Below are positions 33,140-46,300 of a stretch of DNA of 64,000 nucleotides, piece by piece. Both the position numbers and the translations under genes were made by a program. The stretch's first letter is position 1; every line of letters begins with the position of its first letter. Origin of the DNA: Mixophyes australis (Eukaryota; Chordata; Amphibia; Anura; Limnodynastidae); NCBI GenBank assembly GCA_036250195.1, contig JAVHZZ010000006.1:185131850-185195849 (forward strand), in the 5' to 3' direction. A model generated the notes under the pieces. That model was not told the DNA's origin. It did not search any database and saw only the letters and a list, made by a program, of their open reading frames with translations.

Positions 33140-33239
33140 CAGGCGGCCGCATCACATGACAGGCGATGCGGCCGCGTCAGCGCATAGGCGGACGTCAATG
33201 ACGCAGCCGCATTGCGTGTCATGTGATGCGGTCGCCTGT
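33140..33239. repeat. CpG-rich 100-bp palindrome
   Basis: CAGGCGGCCGCATCACATGA and its complement-like TCATGTGATGCGGTCGCCTG face each other, with secondary GATGCGGCCGCGTC arms. Probably a small fold-back MITE. Codons across it are not protein-like. Confidence 0.6.
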
Positions 33240-33259
33240 GCTTCCCTGATAAGTAGTGA

Positions 33260-36200
33260 AGCTGATTTTTATCATCATTGTGTCTCATTGCACCAGCCCC
33301 ACAAGACATACCACCTGAGAGATGTATATACATCTGTATCCAACATTCACATTGATTAACAATTGTCAAGACACTATTCTCTCTTATTTTTATGGCACTT
33401 CATTATAGTATTATATCGTGTACAAATAGGATAATGCAACTTTAGCATTTACTCTAGCAAACCAGATCCCTATGCTTTCTCTATGTTATTCTGGGGCATA
33501 AGTATAATAAGTAATGCAGTAAGCTGAGAGCTTTTAAAATTATGCGCTGGATCTCTGAATGAGCACTTACCATTAGGGGTTAAGTTTTCTGATGTGTACA
33601 TTAAGCCAGCCAATAAGATGTCCCTGGGAGGTTTTGTTTACTTAGTACAAGTGCAGGGAGCAAGGAATGCTGGGTCTTTCTATTCCTGATCATGGCTCAT
33701 AAGGAGCCTCTCCATAACAGGCTTGTATCTGGTGATATCTTTATCTCTGTCAGCTGTATTTCATTGCTTCTGTTAGCTGTTACCTTACTGTCTGCCACTG
33801 TCTGTTTGACCCTTCTGCTGCTGACTTGCCTTTTTTTGTTATTCTCCATCCGTTTTCTCCCTTTTATATATATTTGTTTGGGACAGTGTAAGGTCTAATA
33901 CAGACAAATAAGCAGCACATTTTAACCTGAGTCCAATTTTACTCATGATCATATAATACTTCATGGAATCTGAAAATCCATAATCAATTGTCTTTCCTCT
34001 CTGCAATACAGCTGTGCTGTGGGATGTTAAAAATAAAAAAATATATGTGGTTATTATCACTGATTCACTACTGTATGCCCCAGCAGTCTGTTTATCTTAG
34101 CAATTTATATTTTCAGAACCTGGCTTGTCCGATATTCCTTTTCCTTCCCCGTTTTCATAACTCACATTTTCTCAAAATGCCCCATACCCGCTGCACCAGC
34201 AATCCCCCTGCCCGGTTCACTTAGGGCTCCCACGGTCGTACCGGGAGTGGTCACCTGGTTACGCCCTTATCCCTCCTGCCTGCGGCCATCTTACCTGTCA
34301 CCGGGGAAAACACAGTAAAAATCCAAGCTTTGGTGCATGCTATCAGAGACACAGCTAATATGCAAAGGTGTGACATACGATCCAATTCTCCTCACAGTTC
34401 AACAGCACCAGAGGTTCCAGTTTAGAGTTCCCAGGTGCTGACTTTTATACCACCACCCCACTCTTGCTAGTGCATGCTACGGTGCCCAGAGTCTGCCCCA
34501 CCCTCAGGCCCGTGGACTGGCAAAGATAAAGAGTGCACTTTGGACCTCGCAGAAATTGCAACACAGCGAGTTTCCCGTTGCAAATCCTACAAAGCATTTG
34601 GCGCAGAGCGTCCTGTTACCGATTTGTCGGTCTTTAATGTTTCTACTTTGTCAGTATCACAGGCGCAGCAAGGGCCAGATGTAAGGGAGCGATGGGACGT
34701 ATGAATGACAGCGCCTCTTCGGTGAGTAAAGCGCCACTCCGGTGAGTATAATGCACCTTCTATATGTTCCTACGCTACACATTTTATGTCATGTTTAAAT
34801 ACTATTACCTACTCTTCTGCTTCTGCTAGGGTCCTTACGCATAGGTGAGTTTATGCTACATTCAAATTTTGGCTGAATAATAGCAAGTCTGAATTAGGTG
34901 CGCCGCTGTACACCTGTGGCACAGGGTTTGTTGTAGCTGACAACCCTAAGGGTGGTGCATCATGAGTCCCTCAGCGATAGCAGCCAATTTTTTAATTTTT
35001 ATAAACAACTGAGGCCCATGGCAGGTTGACACAGGTTTCGTTATCTCCATAACTGAGAAGTGAACTTTTATCATTAGGAGGGATAAGATGCAGGTTTACG
35101 GACAAATAACTAAAGTAATGAATAGTTTTGATATTGTTATAAACAGAATTTCTCATTCATGATTATCCTGTTGACTATTACATGTTTTTCCTTTCATCAT
35201 AGGCATAGCTTACATACATCTGTGTAACTACCTTCATACAATGTTAATCATTAATTTGAACGCCATTCTATTTAGCGGATTTAAAAGTTTAAGATAGGTC
35301 CACATTCGGTCAGGTGTAATGGTGAGTTGCCTGGGATTTGTGTGATACACGTTTAGTGCCCCCTCGCTGTTGGCTTTCAGTTTTTCCCTGGTGCAGCATA
35401 TAATGTGATCGCTGTGCCTGTTAGGCCCTGGGATCCTGCCTTTAGGTGTCTATGCTGATGGTGCGCTATTTTGGTATTCAACGAGGCTTAATTTGTTATT
35501 GTAGTTTGGGGTTAAAAAGCAGACACTGCTTGGGAAGTATGATTTTGATACCCCCCCATGTTATTACTTGAGGTCCTGGACCCTATGTCCAATGAGCCAT
35601 CCGTGGTGTTTTTGCAATGCCTCTATGTTTATCTTAATACCCTGAGGGTCTTACACAATTTAAAGTTAGAGGCTGGCAGAGTTTTTAAATTGCCCATTGT
35701 GTAACCGCTACCTGCACACACCAGTATTCTGACTATTATAGTTGCTATTGTCTGTCACTGAGATGTATCATTAACTCATATTTGGGGGAGAATACAATAT
35801 AGCCCCTTTAATGAGCTCTCCTGTGCCTGTCCCCTCCCCCATTTGGCCTAGCCTACTTACTTACCTGTTTTGTCCATTCTTTTACTTGTGTCACACAGTC
35901 TATGGACTCGTGGTTTACAACAATTTTGCATTTCAGCGTTTATGCTTTCTTCATTCAGTAATTACTGTGGGTATTACCTCCGACATGAGTACCCATCATT
36001 ATTTGTAGTTTGAGGACATTGTGTGTAGTACTATTGGACGAAGTGTAGCATCGTGGTATGCCTAAGTACAGTCCCTTCCTCACCAAACTTTACACTTGTT
36101 GATAATTTGGACATGTTTTAACTCTTAGCATCGGCTGCTTGCATTAGTTGTACATACCATCTCTCAGACTCTTTTATGTTATATACATTATACACCGCTT

Positions 36201-36392
36201 TTTACTCACAAGCCCTTTAATACTGAGTATATATTATACCAATATTCTGGACGGTGGTGCCACAATGAAATCATAGAGGCTTACCCTGTATGTCCCGTCA
36301 CGCCATGTACGTACTTTGTTGACACACAGTCTTATGTTCCAATGGGATGACATTTATCTTTTACAGCCTAGCGCTACAGGCGGCTATAAATT
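33260..36392. other. no intact gene; probably decayed repeats
   Basis: Only frames under 80 codons. The text from about 34140 is richer in GC than its surroundings, and 34474-34704 (RVSRCKSYKAFGAERP) could be a decayed coding stretch, but no domain is recognisable. May belong to the same decayed element as the SGNH fragment at 38560. Confidence 0.3.
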
Positions 36393-36920
36393 AGAGATGC
36401 TCACTGACCCCCATGTTTTGGTTTTGGTTTTGGATTTGGATTACCGTCGTGTTTTGGTTTTGCCAAACCGGCCTTGCGCCCTCCACTTGTAGTTGAATAG
36501 AAAAAAAGCAGTCTGCATAGACTGTAGAATTAGAATATAAAAATAAATGGACCAAGGTAGTTTGGTATCTGTCTGCATCAGACCCCCTCTCCACTAGGAG
36601 TAAAATAGAAAACTTTTCAGCCATTATAGACTCTAGAATATAAATAGAAATTGAGAAAGGCAATTTGGTATCTGTCTGCATCATAATCATCAACATCATC
36701 ATTAGTGCCCTCGTCGCCTACACAAATCTCCCCCTCATCCTCTTCTAACTCCAAAACGGCATCCTCAATTGGTGTATCACTGGCTACACTCGGGCTGTTA
36801 AGGCACACATCAGCAGAACTGCTGAAAGGACCCTTCTTTATGGGTACACTGTCACTAACAGAATGCTCACGATTAGACATACCACTGGTGGATGGACTCT
36901 CCCCAGGGATTGGTGTCATT
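36393..36920 (-). mobile_element. truncated hAT end with acidic N-terminal-like frame
   Basis: Begins TAGAGATGCTCACTGACCCC and GTTTTGGTTTTGG, the same tip as the right end of E3. It contains two direct repeats of about 120 bp (GGTATCTGTCTGCATCA words at 36567 and 36667). The minus frame 36919-36617 is acidic (EEDEGEICVGDE). No opposite terminus found. Confidence 0.5.
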
Positions 36921-37825
36921 TTGATTCAGAGCATACATTATCCTCTAATGCCTTACTGTTTTCTTGCAGCTTGGTTTTGTACCATTTTGGTAATGGGTGT
37001 TAGTATCCATGACTGCACATGCAGACCAGACCATATGGCCGTTTGCTTTGGCATGGAGTCAGGTTTCAGTGGTGCTCCACATTTTATATTCTTCCCTGAA
37101 TAGGTTACAGGTGGGAGCAAATCTTTCTCCAGCAACCGATATTATAGTCTTAGCTTAAATCAGGAACTCAGAACCCTTTCACTTAGGATTAAGGGTAGCT
37201 ACAGCTGCGGCTTGAATTCATGTAGTATTTGGCCATTATCGACTTGGTCCTGAATCAATATGACACCTTCACTTATGTTAGAACAGCTACAGCCACAAAT
37301 TACAACGGGTTTTCCGTTTCAGTTTTAAGTATTTTCCATTATGGTAGCTAGATGCCTCTTGGCCGCACTACTTACTTGGCACATGATGGTTGTGATTAAA
37401 CAGTTGGCTTGTTCATTTCTGAGTTCCAGACGGATCAGTTGGGTAAAGGTCATTCGGTTCAAATGTTAAAGGGTCCGACCCCGCTGGACGGAGCCCTGGG
37501 TGATCCTCACCGAAGTGGCAATGATAACTGTATTGCTTTATAAGCCATCCTCAAACGTGCCTTTGAGCACGGGGGTTTAGACCCGCCCCTTATGGCACCC
37601 AATCCTTTTGGTTTGGGGTGGCTACTGCTGCAGTCGACATAGGCCCTCTCGTCTCAGCTATACAGGCGTTAGGCTGTTTGGAAGTCAGGAGAACATATTT
37701 GGCCTCAACTGTAGTTGTCTTAAGCCAGTTTCATTCTGCCCCCTCTTCCCCCTCAGTAACCTAGGGCATTGCTGCTTGTCACTTTTAGCGAGGGCAGGAA
37801 GGAATCTTTTCCCGTTTCTGTAGGA

Positions 37826-38460
37826 CACAAATCTGATTGGCTATTGGCCTCTAGGGTTTTTCGGGTTTTTTTGTCCTTCATATGGGTTACCGCTCTCTTT
37901 CCCTCTCCCTAACAGCAAATTATTATTCGCCTGCTCATGTGGCGGCGGTTTTAACTTTATGGTAAAGCGACCTAGGTGTGGGTCTGGTTTTAATTCCTAG
38001 TTTCAGGTAATTTGTTTGCACACTGCCCCTCTGCCTTTGGCACCGTGGTGCACAATATGGTAAAGCTGGCTTCGTGCTGTTAAGAAACTGCTTGGTTTGG
38101 TGACCACTGACATCCTGACTGGTTATGACCTCTGTGGTGCGCAGAGTTAGTGAATAAAAGCTGTTTCCCTAGGATACAGGCCTGATTGGCTATTGGCCTC
38201 CAGGGTTTGCGGTTTCTTGACCTTCATATGGGTTACCACCCCTTACCTTCCCCTGATATATTACTTGCCTGCTAGTGTGGCGGCGGGTTTTTCACATTAA
38301 GATAAAGCGACCTTTAGTGCGGGGTTTGCTTCATTTATAGTCCTTGAAGTGCATATTTGATTAGTTAGGCATCGTCTTATGGCATTTACATCATCGGCTG
38401 GAGCTTAAGCTAGTGCATTTTTGTAAGGAATTTTTAACTTGTAGTTGACCCCTGACATCC
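37826..38460. repeat. direct repeats in decayed element
   Basis: GATTGGCTATTGGCCTC, CTTCATATGGGTTACC and GTGGCGGCGG ... AAAGCGACCT occur in order at 37828-37990 and again at 38169-38325. A second pair, TGACATCC ... ACTGG, occurs at 38105 and 38452. Direct repeats near an SGNH fragment suggest a DIRS/Ngaro-like retroelement; tentative. Confidence 0.4.
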
Positions 38461-38559
38461 TTACTGGAGAGGACCTTTTGTTGTGCAGTAGTATTGAGCG
38501 CTAATTAGGTTGGTAATGGATTGCATAATCGTTCATACTAAGTCTGGAGCTAATGTAGC

Positions 38560-38880
38560 ATGTTTCTGTCACAGGTTCTCCCGACAGAAAGATCCTTTTA
38601 TGGATCATCGGCCCTTCCTACATAATCGGCGTGGGCATTCACCCACTAGCCATTGATATGTCACCAATTCCATGTCCAGTAGATATGAAGTGGGTGGGGA
38701 AGCACGGCCTTAGATGGCCTAATCTCATGCCCTTGCTAGAGGCTGAAATACGTAATTCCGCCGTTCCTGACATTTTGGTGGTGCATGCAGGAGGTAATGA
38801 TGTGGGTAGTCTGAAATCATTGGCCGTAATCACGGCTTTACAGGAGGATTTAAAAGTCATGCGTATACGCGTATATTATG
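38560..38880 (+). pseudogene. SGNH-hydrolase-like fragment of a retroelement
   Basis: Reads ILLWIIGPSYIIGVGIHPLA, then KWVGKHGLRWPNLMPLL, then PDILVVHAGGNDVG and LKVMR. GPS in place of GDS/GHS near the start and HAGGND later match blocks I and III of SGNH hydrolases. A similar domain is found in some vertebrate retroelements (CR1 ORF1, Ngaro-type). The frame continues to 39146, but text after about 38880 is unrelated low-complexity sequence. The nucleophile Ser is kept; the C-terminal catalytic block is absent. Confidence 0.5.
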
Positions 38881-39455
38881 CTGGTCACACATATTTCCTC
38901 AAATTTCATGTAGATTTTTTATTCCCCCCCCCCCATTTTTACATAAGGTACTTTCGAGAAAAAAACAAAACAGTACCACAGGTAACTTTATCACTAGGAG
39001 GCATGGTAATACCACATCCGTCCATCAGTTCCCAGGCGGTTAGGGGGAGTGGGTTCATCTGCGAAATAAAACATTTTGGTAGACATCTTATTTCATTTAT
39101 TTGGTGCTTTGTCACACCCAAGCACACTAAAAATCCAGTACTGTAGTCATTGAACACATAAGAAATAATTTTCTTAAAATATTCCCCAATAATTCATTCA
39201 TCAGGAATGGCAGCAATAGATTCATCATCCTTTCTCCTTTAATTCCAAACATAAAATATTTTACAGGCATTAACATAGGTGAACTAGAATTATCAGTATT
39301 TTGGGGGGAAAGATGAAAAAGTTGAAATTAAGTTAAGAAATTTTGTACACCTTTGGCTATAATGTATGTTGCCATATTACACACGGGCACTTACAAAATT
39401 GAATGTAATACCATGCAAATCACAGATAAATTACTGCATGCACTCTTTCAGAAAA

Positions 39456-39905
39456 CTACATCGCCCAGAATGCCTCTGAGAAATTCATTGCAAATTGAAT
39501 CAGCCATTTTGTAGTGGACAAACGGCAAACATCAGCTCCAGGCTGTTCACTACAGCCCCAGACTGGACTAGAAGCATGAAGAGACAGTTTGACGTTGCAG
39601 CAAGCTGCAAAAACCCAACATAAAACTGTCATGTTGGCACCAGAATGTACTGGAAGGAGATTATTGGGAAGAAGGGGAGGAACCAAAAAATTACTGATGG
39701 CAGCTAGTGGGTTGTTGCTGCTTGCTGTGAGTTGCACTGTGTGATTGCTGCCTGTGATAATGAAGGATCTTTCCACAAGGAGCCATTGAGTGTTGTTGCT
39801 GGATTGTTGTCCTGAGGCATGTTTACAGATAAAATTCCAGATTTAAAAACCATCCCAGCAGGAAGCATTTTTGGAGTAAAGGAAAAGACCCAACTTGCAA
39901 CAAGT
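39456..39905. repeat. dispersed repeat, also at 57300-57725
   Basis: TTCATTGCAAATTG ... CCCCAGACTG ... GAAGCATGAAGAGACAGTTT ... GATTATTGGGAAGAAGGGG ... GTCCTGAGGCATGTTTACAG occurs in the same order at 57310-57720 with about one change in fifteen. No conserved protein; part of the segmental duplication. Confidence 0.65.
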
Positions 39906-40170
39906 CCCTCTATCTCAATCTGAATGCTATTTACAGAGCAGAGCACCGTAGCTAACCTCCTCCCTACACGCTGTCTGTTCCAAAATGGGACTGAAGAAAG
40001 GGAGGAAGGACTTAGATATATTTCTTGGGCTTGCTTTGCAAAAAAAAAAGTCAGAAATGAAGTTTCGCTTAGTTTTGAAATCCAGGCCTGGCTGGAAAAA
40101 CTGAGTTTTCCGCTCGGTGTTACTTGGATCTCCAATGTCAGATTTCATGGAATTCGAACTGCTCATCTCT
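39906..40170. mobile_element. hAT-type end fragment (TAGAGATGAGCAG terminus)
   Basis: Ends AATTCGAACTGCTCATCTCTA at 40170, directly before a TA repeat. The inverted tip TAGAGATGAGCAG resembles the other hAT termini in the window. GAATGCTATTTACAGAGCAG at 39921 also occurs at 15347. The partner end was not found. Confidence 0.4.

Positions 40171-40213
<43 letters not shown>
40171..40213. repeat. (TA)n microsatellite
   Basis: About 20 TA units between two hAT-like termini. Confidence 0.9.
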
Positions 40214-40219
<6 letters not shown>

Positions 40220-40406
40220 GATGCTCGGGCTCGGAGGGTTAGCAGTGTTCTTGTCACTTGACAAAAATTGACTGAAAATGAGTGGAAATTAATGTTATTG
40301 AGGTTAATAATAATGTAGGAACAAAAAAAAGAGCCAAAATATGTGATTTTAGCAATAAAAATAGGGATCCATAACCAAAACATGAAGTTAATCCAGATCA
40401 AAAGCA
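40214..40406. mobile_element. internally deleted E3-family hAT derivative
   Basis: Starts TAGAGATGCTCGGGCTCGG, then GGGTTAGCAGTGTTCTTGTC as in E3 (26270), and ends near ACCAAAACATGAAGTTAATC like the E3 right end but without a terminal repeat. Confidence 0.55.
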
Positions 40407-40841
40407 TGCAAGCAGAGTAAAACATTAGTGCAGTAATACACTTAGATTATAGATATACAGGTTGAAGACATTTGTGTGACAAACAATAGTTTAAAGTTTG
40501 GTTTCATTTACATTGTTTGAAATGTCTTTTCCCACAGCACACTGACAAGGGTGTGCCTGAAATCAGACCAAACAGAGCAGCTGATGGAAGTTCCCTCTTA
40601 AAGGGAAGGTGGGAGTGTCACCTGCCCATCAAGCTAGGTCTGTGGGAGGAGTGTCATGTATAAAAGTCTTTCTCTTTCACTGGACAGAAAAAGTAATGCT
40701 GGGGAAGTTCTCTGGTCTTTGTCTACTTAGTGGTTAGGGTCTCCAGCAGCTGTTTGGTGTAAAGTACCTTTATCATCCTAACTAAGTAAAAAAAAAACCC
40801 AGAAGTTGTTTGCATGTGTTGCAACAGAAGTGTGCTCTTTC

Positions 40842-40913
<72 letters not shown>
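40407..40913. repeat. 5' part of duplicated unit B, matching unit C
   Basis: CATGCAAGCAGAGTAAA through AACAGAAG ... CTTTCCACTATATA matches 60562-60995 in unit C. The unit is interrupted by E2 in the TA tract at 40845-40910 and resumes at 49627. No gene seen. Confidence 0.75.
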
Positions 40914-41137
40914 TAGGGATGAGCGCACTCGGATTTCCTGAATCCGAGCCCACCCGAACGTTGCGGATCCGAGTCGGATCCGAGACAGATCCGGGTATTG
41001 GCGCCAAATTCAAAAGTGAAACTGAGGCTCTGACTCATAATCCCGTTGTCGGATCTCGCGATACTCGGATCCTATAAATTCCCCGCTAGTCGCCGCCATC
41101 TTCACTCGGGCATTGATCAGGGTAGAGGGAGGGTGTG

Positions 41138-41370
41138 TTAGGTGGTCCTCTGTGCTGTTTAGTTCTGTGCTGTTTAGTTCTGTGCTGTTTAGTTCTGTGC
41201 TGTTTAGTTCTGTGCTGTTTAGTTCTGTGCTGTTTAGTTCTGTGCTGTGCTGTTTAGTGCTGTGCTGTGCTGTTTAGTGCTGTGCTGTGCTGTTTAGTGC
41301 TGTGCTGTTTAGTGCTGTGCTGTGCTGTGCTGTGCTGTGCTGTGCTGTGCTGTGCTGTGCTGTGTTCTGC
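41138..41370. repeat. 15-bp and 5-bp tandem repeats of E2
   Basis: TGTGCTGTTTAGTTC repeats about six times from 41150, then TGTGCTGTTTAGTGC variants, then pure (TGTGC)n to about 41363. Corresponds to 14318-14420 in E1. Confidence 0.95.
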
Positions 41371-43378
41371 AGTATCAGTCCAGTGGTGCTGTGTGCTGTG
41401 CTCTGTCCTTCTGAGGTCAGTGGTGCTGCTGGGTCCTGTGCTGTGTCCTGTTCAGTCCAGTGGTGCTGTGTCCTGTGCTCTGTGCTTCTAAGGGCATAGT
41501 TATTTCCCCAATATTCCCCTGTGTTTAAAAAAATTAAAAATTTTTTTTTTAAAAAATACCAAAAACTACTTTAATATTTTTTAATTACCACAAAATTTGC
41601 ACAACCAATCCTGCAGTATAAGCCCATTGGTACTGCAATATTACCAAGTTCACACATTCAGCAGTAAAAGTCCAGTGGTACTGCAATATTACAAAGTTTA
41701 CACATTCTGCAGTATCAGTCCAGTGGTGCTGTGTCCTGTGCTCTGTCCTGCTGAGTTCCGTAGTGCTGCTGGGTCCTGTGCCGTGTCCTGTTCAGTCCAG
41801 TGGTGCTTTGTCCTGTGCTCTGTGCTTCTAAGGGCATAGTTATTTCCCCATTATTCCCAAGTTTTTAAAAAATAAAAAAAAAGTAAAAAAAAATAAAAAA
41901 TTAAAAAAAAAAAAAAATATATAATAATTATAACCAAATTTGCAAAACCAATCCTGCAGTATAAGTCCATTGGTACTGCAATATTACCAAGTTCACACAT
42001 TCAGCAGTAAAAGTCCAGTGGTACTGCAATATTACAAAGTTTACACATTCTGCAGTATCAGTCCAGTGGTGCTGTGTCCTGTGCTCTGTCCTGCTGAGTT
42101 CCGTAGTGCTGCTGGGTCCTGTGCCGTGTCCTGTTCAGTCCAGTGGTGCTGTGTCCTGTGCTCTGTGCTTCTAAGGGCATAGTTATTTCCCCAATATTCC
42201 CCTGTGTTTAAAAAAATAAAAAAAAGTTTTTTTAAAAAATACCAAAAACTACTTTAATATTTTTTAATTACCACCAAATTTGCAAAACCAATCCTGCAGT
42301 ATAAGCCCATTGGTACTGCAATATTACCAAGTTCACACATTCAGCAGTAAAAGTCCAGTGGTACTGCAATATTACAAAGTTTACACATTCTGCAGTATCA
42401 GTCCAGTGGTGCTGTGTCCTGTGCTCTGTCCTGCTGAGTTCCGTAGTGCTGCTGGGTCCTGTGCCGTGTCCTGTTCAGTCCAGTGGTGCTTTGTCCTGTG
42501 CTCTGTGCTTCTAAGGGCATAGTTATTTCCCCATTATTCCCAAGTTTTTAAAAAATAAAAAAAAAGTAAAAAAAAATAAAAAATTAAAAAAAAAAAAAAA
42601 TATATAATAATTATAACCAAATTTGCAAAACCAATCCTGCAGTATAAGTCCATTGGTACTGCAATATTACCAAGTTCACACATTCAGCAGTAAAAGTCCA
42701 GTGGTACTGCAATATTACAAAGTTTACACATTCTGCAGTATCAGTCCAGTGGTGCTGTGTCCTGTGCTCTGTCCTGCTGAGTTCCGTAGTGCTGCTGGGT
42801 CCTGTGCCGTGTCCTGTTCAGTCCAGTGGTGCTGTGTCCTGTGCTCTGTGCTTCTAAGGGCATAGTTATTTCCCCAATATTCCCCTGTGTTTAAAAAAAT
42901 AAAAAAAAGTTTTTTTAAAAAATACCAAAAACTACTTTAATATTTTTTAATTACCACCAAATTTGCAAAACCAATCCTGCAGTATAAGCCCATTGGTACT
43001 GCAATATTACCAAGTTCACACATTCAGCAGTAAAAGTCCAGTGGTACTGCAATATTACAAAGTTTACACATTCTGCAGTATCAGTCCAGTGGTGCTGTGT
43101 CCTGTGCTCTGTCCTGCTGAGTTCCGTAGTGCTGCTGGATCCTGTGCCGTGTCCTGTTCAGTCCAGTGGTGCTGTGTCCTGTGCTCTGTGCTTCTAAGGG
43201 CATAGTTATTTCCCCACTATTCCCAAGTTTTTTAAAAATAAGAAAAAAGTAAAAAAAAATAAAAAATTAAAAAAAAAAAAAATATATAATAATTATAACC
43301 AAATTTGTAAAACCAATCCAGCAGTATAAGTCCATTGGTACTGCAATATTACCAAGTTCACACATTCTGCAGTATCTT
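41371..43378. repeat. VNTR upstream of the E2 transposase
   Basis: Six units spaced 340-343 bp (TTCTAAGGGCATAG near 41487, 41827, 42170, 42510, 42853, 43193). Two types alternate by their AT tract, giving a 683-bp dimer. E1 has fewer and shorter units. The 80-codon Cys-rich frames that recur here are repeat translations. Confidence 0.95.
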
Positions 43379-46300
43379 GTGCTACATATAATGGAGACCA
43401 AAAATTTGGAGGATAAAGTAGGGAAAGATCAAGACCCACTTCCTCCTAATGCTGAAGCTGCTGCCACTAGTCATGACATAGACGATGAAATGCCATCAAC
43501 GTCGTCTTCCAAGCCCGATGCCCAATCTCGTAGTACCGGGCATGTAAAATCCAAAAAGCCCAAGTTAAGAAAAAGTAGCAAAAAGAGAAACTTAAAATCA
43601 TCTGAGGAGAAACGTAAAGTTGCCAATATGCCATTTACGACACGGAGTGGCAAGGAACGGCTTAGGCCCTGGCCCGTGTTCATGACTAGTGGTTCAGCTT
43701 CACCCACGGATCTTAGCCCTCCTCCTCCTCCCCCCCCCCTACAAAAAATTGAAGAGAGTTATGCTGTCAGCAACAAAACAGCAAACAACTCTGCCTTCTA
43801 AAGAGAAATTATCACAAATCCCCAAGGCGAGTCCAAGCGTGTTGGTGGTTGTCAAGCCTGACCTTCCCATCACTGTACTTCCCATCACTGTACGGGAAGA
43901 GGTGGCTCGGGAGGAGGCTATTGATGATGTAGCTGGCGCTGTGGAGGAACTTGATGATGAGGATGGTGATGTGGTTATTGTAAATGAGGCACCAGGGGGG
44001 GAAACAGCTGATGTCCATGGGATGAAAAAGCCCATCGTCATGCCTGGTCAGAAGACCAAAAAATGCACCTCTTCGGTCTGGAGTTATTTTTATCCAAATC
44101 CAGACAACCAATGTATGGCAATATGTAGCTTATGTAAAGCTCAAATAAGCAGGGGTAAGGATCTTGCCCACCTAGGAACATCCTCCCTTATACGTCACCT
44201 GAATAACCTTCATAGTTCAGTGGTTAGTTCAGGAACTGGGGCTAGGACCCTCATCGGTACAGGGACACCTAAATCCCGTGGTCCAGTTGGATACACACCA
44301 GCAACACCTTCCTCGTCAACTTCCTCCACAATCTCCATCAGATTCAGTCCTGCAGCCCAAGTCAGCAGCCAGACTGAGTCCTCCTCAATACGGGATTCAT
44401 CCGAGGAATCCTGCAGCGGTACGCCTACTACTGCCACTGCTGCTGTTGCTGCTGTTAGTCGGTCATCTTCCCAGAGGGGAAGTCGTAAGACCGCTAAGTC
44501 TTTCACCAAACAATTGACCGTCCAACAGTCGTTTGCCATGACCACCAAATACGATAGTAGTCACCCTATTGAAAAGCGTATAACTGCGGCTGTAACTGCA
44601 ATGTTGGTGTTAGACGTGCGCCCGGTGTCCGCCATCAGTGGAGTGGGATTTAGAGGGTTGATGGAGGTATTGTGTCCCCGGTACCAAATCCCCTCGAGAT
44701 TCCACTTCACTAGGCAGGCGATACCAAAAATGTACAGAGAAGTACGATCAAGTGTCCTCAGTGCTCTTAAAAATGCGGTTGTACCCACTGTCCACTTAAC
44801 CACGGACATGTGGACAAGTGGTTCTGGGCAAACGAAGGACTATATGACTGTGACAGCCCACTGGGTTGATGTGTCCCCTTCCGCAGCAACAGCAACAGCT
44901 GCATCAGTAGCAGCATCTACAAAATGGCTGCTCATGCAAAGGCAGGCAACATTGTGCATTACAGGCTTTAATAAGAGGCACAACGCTGACAACATATTAG
45001 AGAAAATGAGGGAAATTATCTCCCAGTGGCTTACCCCACTTAGACTCTCATGGGGATTTGTGGTGTCAGACAATGCCAGTAACATTGTGCGGGCATTAAA
45101 TATGGGCAATTTCCAGCACGTCCCATGTTTTGCCCACACCATTAATTTGGTGGTGCAGCATTACCTCAAGAGTGACAGGGGTGTGCAGGAGATGCTTGCG
45201 GTGGCCCGCAAAATTGCTGGACACTTTCGGCATTCAGCCAGTGCCTACCGCAGACTAGAGGCACATCAAAAAAGCTTGAACCTGCCCTGCCATCACCTCA
45301 AACAAGAGGTTGTGACGCGCTGGAACTCCACCCTCTATATGCTGCAGAGGATGGAGGAGCAGCAAAAGGCCATTCAGGCCTACACAGCCACCTACGACAT
45401 AGGCAAAGGAGTGGGGATGCGCCTGAGTCAAGCGCAGTGGAGACTGATTTCCGTGTTGTGCAAGGTTCTGCAGCCATTTGAACTTGCCACACGAGAAGTC
45501 AGTTCCGACACTGCCAGCTTGAGTCAGGTCATTCCCCTGATCAGGCTGTTGCAGAAGCAGCTGGAGAAAGTGAGGGAGGAGCTGGTAAGCCATTGCGATT
45601 ACACCAAGCATGTAGCTCTTGTGGATGTAGCCCTTCGTACGCTTTGCCAGGATCCGAGGGTGGTCACTCTTTTAAAGTCAGAGGAATACATTCTGGCCAC
45701 CGTGCTCGATCCTCGGTTTAAAGCGTATGTTGTGTCTCTGTTTCCGGCGGACACAAGTCTACAGCGGTGCAAAGACCTGCTGGTCAGGAGATTGTCCTCT
45801 GAAGAGGACCGTGACATGCCAACAGCTCCACCCTCATTTTCTTCCACATCTATGGCTGCAAGGAAAAAGCTCAGTTTTCCCAAAAGAGGCACTGGCGGGG
45901 ATGCTGATAACATCTGGTCCGGACTGAAGGACCTGCCAACCATTGCAGACATGTCTACTCTCGCTGCATTGGATGCTGTGACAATAGAAAAAATTGTGGA
46001 TGATTACTTTGCTGACACCATCCAAGTAGACATGTCAGACAGTCCATATTGTTACTGGCAGGAAAAAAAGGCAGTTTGGAAGCCCCTGTACAAACTGGCT
46101 CTATTTTACCTGAGTTGTCCCCCCTCCAGTGTGTACTCGGAAAGAGTTTTTAGTGCAGCGGGGAACCTGGTCAGTGAGCGGCGAAGGAGGTTGCTTCCTC
46201 ACAACGTTGAAAAAATGATGTTTATAAAAATGAATAATCAATTCCTCAATGAAGTACAGCACTGCCCTCCAGATACTACAGAGGGACCTGTGGTTGTGGA

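Noticed and set aside
41267..43205. Recurrent 80-codon Cys-rich frames (SAVSCSVQWCCVLC type), also at 13253-14442
   Set aside because: They are translations of VNTR units and appear once per unit; no signal of codon selection.
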